5,625 bases of DNA, taken from NCBI GenBank assembly GCA_003222935.1, contig QHXL01000204.1:538-6162 (forward strand), written 5' to 3'. Shown here in pieces: positions 1-4,266 of this stretch. Origin of the DNA: Acidobacteriota bacterium. Lineage in GTDB: Bacteria > Acidobacteriota > Blastocatellia > Pyrinomonadales > Pyrinomonadaceae. Every line of letters starts with the position of its first letter. The stretch's first letter is position 1. The notes below the pieces were generated by a model. The model was not told where the DNA came from and did no database searches. It saw only the letters and a list, made by a program, of their open reading frames with translations. Position numbers and translations under genes: made by a program.

Positions 1-617
1 CCGCCCGTTGCCAGCACAGTCGTGCGAGCGAGATATCGATGCACTGTCTTCTGCTCCCGATTGAACACATAAGCACCGTGACAGGAAATCGGGTTGTAGT
101 TATCGAGTGGATCGCGCGAGTGGTGCGGAAAGGTGATGAGATCGACTGCAGTCGCATCGGTCTCCAGTTTTATGTTGGGATATTCGTTAAGGGTCGCTAT
201 CAAACGATCGGCGATGGCCATCCCGGTGAGATCACCGACGTGGAGAATGCGACGACGAGAGTGTGCAGCTTCCTGGCCCCAGGTTGGTTCGCCTGAGGGT
301 TCATGATCAAAAACAACTCCCGCTGTCTTCTCGAGTATTTCATTTAGGAGTACAGGACCTTCGTCGGCAAGAATGCGGGCGGCCTCTGGTGAAGTGACGC
401 CGGCGCCTGCGGCGACAATATCCTCGTACAGAAGTTCTGAAGAGTCATCAGGACCACGACCAATAATCCCGCCCTGCGCATAACGTGTATTTGACTCACG
501 GCTGTCGCGCGCTCGTGTGATGACTGTAATTTGTCGCTCGGGATTGCGCGCCAGTCGGATTGCGGTTGTCGCGCCGGCAATGCCGCAACCAATGATTAGG
601 ACTTCTGTCTGGGCCAA
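1..617 (-). CDS. nadB: L-aspartate oxidase NadB, 3' end missing (cut by left window edge)
   Basis: FAD enzyme that oxidises L-aspartate to iminoaspartate, the first step of de novo NAD synthesis, in the cytoplasm. About 205 N-terminal residues are visible of a family that usually has about 500-550. Seen in the translation: a Rossmann dinucleotide site GCGIAG at residues 10-15, the family motif SNTRYAQGG at 42-50 (E. coli has STFYAQGG), HSRRRILH at 119-126 followed by GDLTG, and VLATG at 201-205 running into the edge. The chosen start is TTG at 617, because AAAAAGGAG lies a few bases upstream and the protein then begins MAQTEVLIIG like family members. An in-frame ATG at 653 would add 12 residues (MTNEFVASKRRP); it sits inside the heptamer repeat and has no Shine-Dalgarno. 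The gene lies downstream of nadA on the same strand with a 227-bp gap. The family call is very secure; the start is not. Confidence 0.94.
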   Translation of the reverse strand, partial: MAQTEVLIIGCGIAGATTAIRLARNPERQITVITRARDSRESNTRYAQGGIIGRGPDDSSELLYEDIVAAGAGVTSPEAARILADEGPVLLNEILEKTAGVVFDHEPSGEPTWGQEAAHSRRRILHVGDLTGMAIADRLIATLNEYPNIKLETDATAVDLITFPHHSRDPLDNYNPISCHGAYVFNREQKTVHRYLARTTVLATG

Positions 618-644
618 CGGTCTCCTTTTTGACGCAACAAACTC

Positions 645-683
645 ATTGGTCATTTGTCATTGGACATTTCTCATTTGTCATTT
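645..683 (+). repeat. Heptamer array, left arm of a 39-bp perfect inverted repeat
   Basis: After a leading ATTG, the arm reads as five 7-bp units: GTCATTT, GTCATTG, GACATTT, CTCATTT, GTCATTT. The whole 39 bp is the exact reverse complement of 764-802. It lies in the nadA-nadB gap and overlaps the alternative upstream ATG of nadB at 651-653. Confidence 0.9.
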
Positions 684-763
684 TGAAGGACTCTCAGTAG
701 TTCGTGGGAATCAGCCGTATAGGTCTTATTACTCCTATTGGTATGACTGAAAACTAACCTGCC

Positions 764-802
764 AAATGACAAATGAGAAATGTCCAATGACAAATGACCA
801 AT
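764..802 (-). repeat. Heptamer array, right arm of the 39-bp perfect inverted repeat
   Basis: On the plus strand it reads AAATGAC, AAATGAG, AAATGTC, CAATGAC, AAATGAC, CAAT, which is the exact reverse complement of 645-683. The spacer between arms is 80 bp (684-763). Transcribed in the nad message, the two arms would pair into a 39-bp duplex between the nadA stop and the nadB start. No T-run follows the duplex in the nad direction (the bases below 645 give GAGTTTGTTGCG), so it does not look like a simple intrinsic terminator. Confidence 0.9.
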
Positions 803-844
803 AATTCGATCACGAACGCTCAACTACAACAACAAATCCAATCG

Positions 845-1891
845 TCAGCCGATGTGAAGCATTCTTTCAACAGCGACGTAGGCTCGTTGTCGGATGTCTT
901 CATCAAGCACAATCTCAAACTGCTCTTTCCGCAACGACTCGAGCGTATCTTCCAACGTAATCTCATTCATGTGCGGACAACGGACATTGCACAGTCGCAG
1001 CATCTCTTTATCAGGATTTGCAGCCGCTACGTTGTCGCCCATCGAACACTCGGTCAGCAACAAATAGTGCGGAGCCCTGGTTTTCTCAACGTACCTGATC
1101 ATCGCAGTTGTACTGGCTGAAAAATCAGAAGCTTCAACTACTTCAGGGCTACACTCCGGGTGGGCCAGGATGAGCACATCGGGAAACTGCTTCCTAATGT
1201 TGACAATGTCTTCCACCGTGAACTTCTCATGTACTTCACAACGACCCGGCCAGCCAATCATTTGGTAGTCCAGTTCACCCGGGAAGTTCTGTTTCGGATC
1301 ACGGCTCGGATAAATGATCTGCTTACCAGTCTCGCGTGCGACGTTGCCGGCAAGATATTCATCCGGAATGAAAATCACCTTGTCAGTGTTGAGTGAATTA
1401 ACAACCGCAACGGCATTACCTGAAGTACAACAAATGTCTGACTCAGCTTTTACGTCGGCGTACGTGTTGATGTAGGTGACGACGGGCACACCGGGAAACT
1501 TCGCTTTCAGATTGCGCACATCTTCAGCAGTAATACTCGATGCGAGCGAACAGCCGGCCTTTTCAGAAGGCACGAGAACCTTTTTGGTCGGGTTTAAGAT
1601 TTTTGCCGTCTCGGCCATGAACTTCACGCCGCAAAACACGATGATGTCTTTGTCGGTTTGGGCGGCCTTGCGACTGAGTTCGAGTGAGTCGCCGACAAAA
1701 TCCGGGATCGAATAGAAGAGCGCGGGCTCCATATAGTTGTGGCCCAGGATTACCGCGTTTTTTTCAACCTTCAGCTGATTGATTTCCGCTGCCAGTTCGG
1801 CTTTGATCCGCAACTCAAAATCCGGAACCGTCTTCGACAGCAACCCGCTGAGCTTGTCGTACATCGCCGCTGTTGTTGATTGACTTATCAT
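845..1891 (-). CDS. nadA: Quinolinate synthase NadA
   Basis: An iron-sulfur enzyme that condenses iminoaspartate with dihydroxyacetone phosphate to quinolinate, the second step of the aspartate route to NAD. The protein has 348 residues, a normal length. Substrate-site motif HNYMEP is at residues 51-56. The three expected [4Fe-4S] ligands can be assigned: C87 (in VFCGVKFMAET), C155 (in CTSGNA) and C305 (in CPHMN, matching CPWM of E. coli). WPGRCEVHE is at 214-222, HPEC at 244-247, and TEC at 280-282. C301 and C305 form a CxxxC pair near the place where E. coli has extra redox cysteines. The ATG at 1891 is preceded by AGAGGA three to four bases upstream, a good ribosome site with short spacing. 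It lies 97 bp after nadC and before nadB on the same strand, so an operon is likely. An extra cysteine, C154, directly precedes ligand C155. The call is secure. Confidence 0.97.
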   Translation of the reverse strand: MISQSTTAAMYDKLSGLLSKTVPDFELRIKAELAAEINQLKVEKNAVILGHNYMEPALFYSIPDFVGDSLELSRKAAQTDKDIIVFCGVKFMAETAKILNPTKKVLVPSEKAGCSLASSITAEDVRNLKAKFPGVPVVTYINTYADVKAESDICCTSGNAVAVVNSLNTDKVIFIPDEYLAGNVARETGKQIIYPSRDPKQNFPGELDYQMIGWPGRCEVHEKFTVEDIVNIRKQFPDVLILAHPECSPEVVEASDFSASTTAMIRYVEKTRAPHYLLLTECSMGDNVAAANPDKEMLRLCNVRCPHMNEITLEDTLESLRKEQFEIVLDEDIRQRAYVAVERMLHIG

Positions 1892-1905
1892 CGTTCCTCT
1901 TTTTG

Positions 1906-1988
1906 ATGTGCGATATGCTTTAGCCAGTCGCTGTTAATTGAATCAGGCGTCCTCCCTACAGAGCGACAAGCTAAAGCATATCGGACAT
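1906..1988 (-). repeat. Long imperfect palindrome filling the nadC-nadA gap
   Basis: Outer arms CGATATGCTTTAGC (1911-1924) and GCTAAAGCATATCG (1970-1983) are perfect 14-bp inverted copies. Beyond one G-G mismatch (1910/1984) four more pairs extend the stem to 1906 and 1988. Inside, after a two-base internal loop, 1927-1932 GTCGCT pairs with 1962-1967 AGCGAC, leaving a 29-base loop (1933-1961). The stem begins at the base after the nadC stop codon and ends seven bases before the nadA Shine-Dalgarno (1895-1899). No T-run follows in the nad direction. It could be a dispersed palindromic (REP or MITE-like) element, an RNA-processing site or a cis-regulatory RNA for nadA; the sequence alone does not decide. 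Confidence 0.8.
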
Positions 1989-2867
1989 TCACTCCGTCTC
2001 GGCCCACTCAAGACTGACATCAAAAACTTTCGGCGAGTGCGTCAGAGCACCGACCGAAATGTAATCGACTCCTGTGCGAGCAACTTCGACAACAGTATCG
2101 AGTGTTACGTTGCCTGAAGCTTCGAGTTTCGCCCGGCCCGAAGTCAGTTCGACTGCCGTTCGCATCGTGTCGAGGGTCATGTTGTCGAGAAGAATTCTTT
2201 CCACTCCGAGCGCCAATGCTTCTCGAACGTCGTCGAGCGTTCGAGTCTCAACTTCTATTTCCAAACCTGTTGCCGCATCTCGCGCACGCTCAACCGCTCT
2301 GGTGATCGAACCGGCAAAGTCAATATGGTTGTCCTTTATTAATATCATGTCGAACAAACCTGTCCGGTGATTTTCGCCGCCTCCGAGTTTCACAGCCAAC
2401 TTATCAAGAGTTCTTAATCCAGGAACCGTCTTACGTGTATCAAGAATCTGTGCATGCGTGCCGGAAACCGCATCGACAAACTGGCGGGTTAAGGTCGCAA
2501 TTCCCGACATGCGACCCAGGAAGTTCAGGGCCGCGCGTTCACCGGTGAGAAGTGCGCGTGCTGAACCCCTGACCTCGGCGATGGTAGTGCGATCCGAGAC
2601 CGTCGCACCATCTTTGACAAGTGACTTGAATGAGACGTCGGTCTGTATCTCATGAAAGACCGCTTCCGCAACCTCTAAACCCGCAATCACTCCTGACTGT
2701 TTCGCAACGATGCGACCGCGAAGTACCGCACCCGGAGGCACGATGCTGTCGGTCGTAGCATCTCCGCTCCCGATGTCTTCCTGGAGCGCGCGTTTGATTG
2801 AAGTAGAAACGTCGACTGGTAGCGCAGTTATCATTCTTTGCTCTTGGTTTTGGCTATCTTGCAACAT
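1989..2867 (-). CDS. nadC: Nicotinate-nucleotide pyrophosphorylase (quinolinate phosphoribosyltransferase) NadC
   Basis: Converts quinolinate and PRPP to nicotinate mononucleotide, CO2 and pyrophosphate, joining the aspartate route to the common end of NAD synthesis. The protein has 292 residues, the usual length. Motifs in order: EDIGSGDATTD (30-40) in the N-terminal domain, ERAALNFLGRMSG (110-122), DTRKTVPGLR (143-152), K160 before GGGENHRTGL (162-171), KDNH (178-181), EVET (205-208), LDN (227-229), EASGNV (249-254) and SVGALTHS (271-278). These cover the substrate and phosphate-binding residues of the family, so the enzyme looks intact. The ATG at 2867 has only a weak upstream purine stretch; a second in-frame ATG at 2834 (residue 12) with AAGAG upstream is a fair alternative that would trim a polar lead. 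First gene of the presumed nadC-nadA-nadB operon; no convincing promoter could be picked out by eye upstream. Confidence 0.97.
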   Translation of the reverse strand: MLQDSQNQEQRMITALPVDVSTSIKRALQEDIGSGDATTDSIVPPGAVLRGRIVAKQSGVIAGLEVAEAVFHEIQTDVSFKSLVKDGATVSDRTTIAEVRGSARALLTGERAALNFLGRMSGIATLTRQFVDAVSGTHAQILDTRKTVPGLRTLDKLAVKLGGGENHRTGLFDMILIKDNHIDFAGSITRAVERARDAATGLEIEVETRTLDDVREALALGVERILLDNMTLDTMRTAVELTSGRAKLEASGNVTLDTVVEVARTGVDYISVGALTHSPKVFDVSLEWAETE

Positions 2868-2901
2868 GAAAAGCTCAGATGCAAAAGTGAGTTAAACAAT
2901 C

Positions 2902-2947
2902 ATTGGTCAGATATCATTTGGAATTTATCAGTCATCATTTGTTTAGG
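2902..2947 (+). repeat. Degenerate heptamer array upstream of nadC
   Basis: It begins with ATTG like the arm at 645 and can be read in the same 7-bp register: GTCAGAT, ATCATTT, GGAATTT, ATCAGTC, ATCATTT, GTTTAGG. Compared with the consensus GTCATTT, each unit carries changes, so this looks like a decayed relative of the arrays at 645-683 and 764-802. It ends 35 bp before the nadC start and may overlap its promoter. Confidence 0.5.
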
Positions 2948-2998
2948 ATTCGAGTAATGCTGCCAACACATTCTCCAGGGTGGTTGGCGGCGCACATA

Positions 2999-3035
2999 GA
3001 AACCACCGGCTTTTATGCCGGTGGTTTCAGTTTTT
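2999..3035 (+). terminator. Intrinsic terminator-like hairpin reading on the plus strand
   Basis: GAAACCACCGGC (2999-3010) pairs perfectly with GCCGGTGGTTTC (3017-3028), giving a 12-bp stem with a 6-base loop TTTTAT. AG and then five T (3031-3035) follow on the plus strand. On the minus strand the stem is followed by TATGTGCG, without a T-run, so it is a poor terminator for the leftward glsB-like gene. No plus-strand gene precedes it. It may still halt glsB read-through weakly, or end an unrecognised small plus-strand RNA. Confidence 0.7.
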
Positions 3036-3178
3036 GCCTACACACAACTTTTTCTCAAACTTCGCGCGGCTTCCCCGCGCGCCGGAGGTTATTAGCAGTG
3101 GAAGTAGGCTGAACCTGACGCATCACGGGCAAAAAGCCGGTGGTATCAAGAGAATTGTATTAATCAAAGAAGGGACAG

Positions 3179-3442
3179 TTAGACCGATGATCGGCCCTTC
3201 ACCATCCGAAACACGGCCAACAAAACGATGGCGCCGATGATCGACAGCAATAATCCTGAGGTTGGAACGCCAGTGGTCTGATTGCCCCAGATAGCCCAGC
3301 TGATTACCCCACCAATTATTGATCCCGCCATACCGAGTAACACAGTAGCGAGCAAACTCATCGCGTCTCTGCCAGGCATAATTAAACGTGCCAAAAGCCC
3401 GGCGACCAGGCCAATGATCAAGAACCAAATGAAACTAAGCAT
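3179..3442 (-). CDS. GlsB/YeaQ/YmgE-type stress-associated membrane protein (transglycosylase-associated family)
   Basis: Small inner-membrane protein of 87 residues, the usual size of the family. Three hydrophobic segments are visible at about residues 3-20, 28-52 and 61-79. The first ends in the family signature GLVAGLLARLIMPGRD (11-26), followed by glycine-rich helices (GMAGSIIGGVISW) and a positively charged tail (RMVKGRSSV). Despite the historical name 'transglycosylase-associated', no catalytic motif is present; the molecular role is not established, although E. coli relatives are linked to general stress responses. The start is well fixed by GGAGGAG seven bases upstream of the ATG. It is monocistronic as far as can be seen: 311 bp lie between it and nadC, and the next gene upstream is divergent. 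Confidence 0.92.
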   Translation of the reverse strand: MLSFIWFLIIGLVAGLLARLIMPGRDAMSLLATVLLGMAGSIIGGVISWAIWGNQTTGVPTSGLLLSIIGAIVLLAVFRMVKGRSSV

Positions 3443-3799
3443 CTTTTTTCTCCTCCATCATGTTGTCGACTCACCTACATACATCCACGGGAATCAGACT
3501 TAGCGCAATAATTGTTAGTCGCTGCGAAATGATTTCCAGTTATTCCGTTTGTCTGAGTTACGCGCCGTGCGCTGTCCAAGAGAACACGGGACAATTTAAC
3601 TGCTCTCGAAGGGGTTCAAGGGGAACTGATGTCGGGCCTGATAGTGTGTGCGACGCATTCTACACCTCACCAGCAACTAAGTCAGTAGCGTAAGCGCCAG
3701 GGCGGGTGTGCCGCTTGAGCAACCCAACCCTACTGAGTTACGGTACCGATTACTCAAGTCAGTAATACGTGAAGAACTAGTGTTGAAAGGAGCACCCTC
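3443..3799. other. Divergent non-coding gap between glsB-like gene and small basic protein gene
   Basis: A 357-bp gap that must contain promoters for both flanking genes. No convincing -35/-10 pair was identified by eye. It holds two short direct repeats: AAGTCAGTA at 3679-3687 and 3756-3764, and CTGAGTTACG at 3553-3562 and 3733-3742. The ribosome sites of both neighbours lie at its ends (3450-3456 minus; 3786-3792 plus). No RNA gene or credible reading frame was recognised. Confidence 0.6.
3786..3792 (+). promoter_or_regulatory. Ribosome-binding site that fixes the GTG start of the small basic protein
   Basis: AAAGGAG, followed by a seven-base spacer before the GTG at 3800. Near-ideal sequence and spacing; this is the main reason to accept so short a gene with a non-ATG start. 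Confidence 0.75.
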
Positions 3800-3952
3800 G
3801 TGATTAGAAAATTAAAGTCTGGGAAATATCGACTCTACTCAAAGAAGAAAGACCCAAAGACGGGCAAGCGCAAAAACCTGGGTACATTCGATACCCGTGC
3901 TGCCGCTGAAAAGCATGAACGTGCGGTGCAGTACTTCAAACGAGCCGGCTAA
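3800..3952 (+). CDS. Small, highly basic hypothetical protein (50 aa), resembling an integrase arm-DNA-binding domain
   Basis: A 50-residue protein starting at GTG and ending in TAA, with a strong ribosome site. It has 11 Lys and 6 Arg against 4 acidic residues. The pattern is: strand GKYRLYSKK (8-16), basic turn DPKTGKRKN (18-26), strand LGTFDT (27-32), and helix RAAAEKHERAVQYFKR (33-48). This order of strands, 'LGTF-T' motif and final helix resembles the N-terminal arm-type (AP2-like) DNA-binding domain of tyrosine recombinases, but no catalytic domain follows: the frame closes and the downstream 300 bp encode nothing. I have the impression that nearly identical short proteins are annotated as hypothetical in many bacteria, but cannot check. 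Nucleic-acid binding is an inference from charge and fold pattern. It stands alone between a divergent glsB-like gene and a downstream phosphatase gene 314 bp away. Confidence 0.8.
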   Translation: MIRKLKSGKYRLYSKKKDPKTGKRKNLGTFDTRAAAEKHERAVQYFKRAG

Positions 3953-4266
3953 AACTCAACAGCTGTACGAAATACTGAACCCCTCGCCGAAAAGTAATCC
4001 CAACCAACTTCGCAACTCTTTGCCCTCCAGGATCACAAACAGTAGAGCAATTTGTTCTTGCAAAATCCCCTATCGCTTCAATAAAGGTGCAGATACCGCC
4101 TCGTAGCAGGTGTTATTCGACCCTTGGACAAAGCCGTTATGGAACTTTTGTTACAGAAACGATGGCTGCGGTGTACTTCATAGTGAGAGCATCAGTCATG
4201 TCCGCCGTGCGTTTCTACTGAGATGTAGGGGAGGCGCGCCCTTTCACGCAGTGTCGGAGTATGGAA
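3953..4266. other. Non-coding gap before the GAF-SpoIIE phosphatase gene
   Basis: A 314-bp gap in which I see no convincing gene, hairpin terminator, repeat or RNA. Short plus-strand open frames cross it but have no ribosome site and no recognisable protein character. It presumably carries the phosphatase promoter; a TTGCAA near 4068 followed by an AT-rich CAATAAAG about 17 bases later is too weak to call. Confidence 0.5.

Larger units (their letters stand above)
2868..3178. other. Non-coding gap between glsB-like gene and nadC
   Basis: This 311-bp gap should hold the nad operon promoter, because nadC reads leftward from 2867. Seen in it: a degenerate heptamer array (2902-2947), a hairpin with arms 2959-2967 and 2983-2991 (core GCCAAC/GTTGGC), an intrinsic-terminator-like hairpin (2999-3035), and a GC-rich 7-bp hairpin CGCGCGG/CCGCGCG (3063-3069 with 3075-3081). 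No credible coding sequence was found; the short open frames here are long in neither sense and lack ribosome sites. Confidence 0.7.

Noticed and set aside
645..802. CRISPR-like array
   Set aside because: Units are 7 bp and contiguous, with no spacers; the two arrays are inverted, not direct.
794..1120. Plus-strand open frame of 108 aa over the nadA 3' end
   Set aside because: Antisense shadow of nadA, which has all family motifs on the minus strand; no ribosome site.
1892..1988. Definite NAD-I riboswitch call in front of nadA
   Set aside because: Position and host group would fit and a few short words look similar, but the conserved core could not be aligned by eye; left as a test rather than a feature.
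2074..2370. Plus-strand 98-aa frame rich in Ser/Arg/Thr
   Set aside because: Antisense shadow of nadC; composition is typical of reading the opposite strand of a coding sequence.
3124..3142. Hairpin CACGGGC/GCCGGTG as terminator for the glsB-like gene
   Set aside because: Seven-bp stem with a central mismatch and no T-run on either strand.
3123..3428. Minus-strand 101-aa frame overlapping the glsB-like gene
   Set aside because: Out-of-frame reading of the GlsB-type gene; the 87-aa frame has the family signature, membrane helices and a GGAGGAG ribosome site.
3607..3630. Possible tRNA T-arm-like GGTTCAAG segment
   Set aside because: No acceptor stem, anticodon arm or D-arm can be folded around it; the local hairpin GTTC/GAAC has only four pairs.
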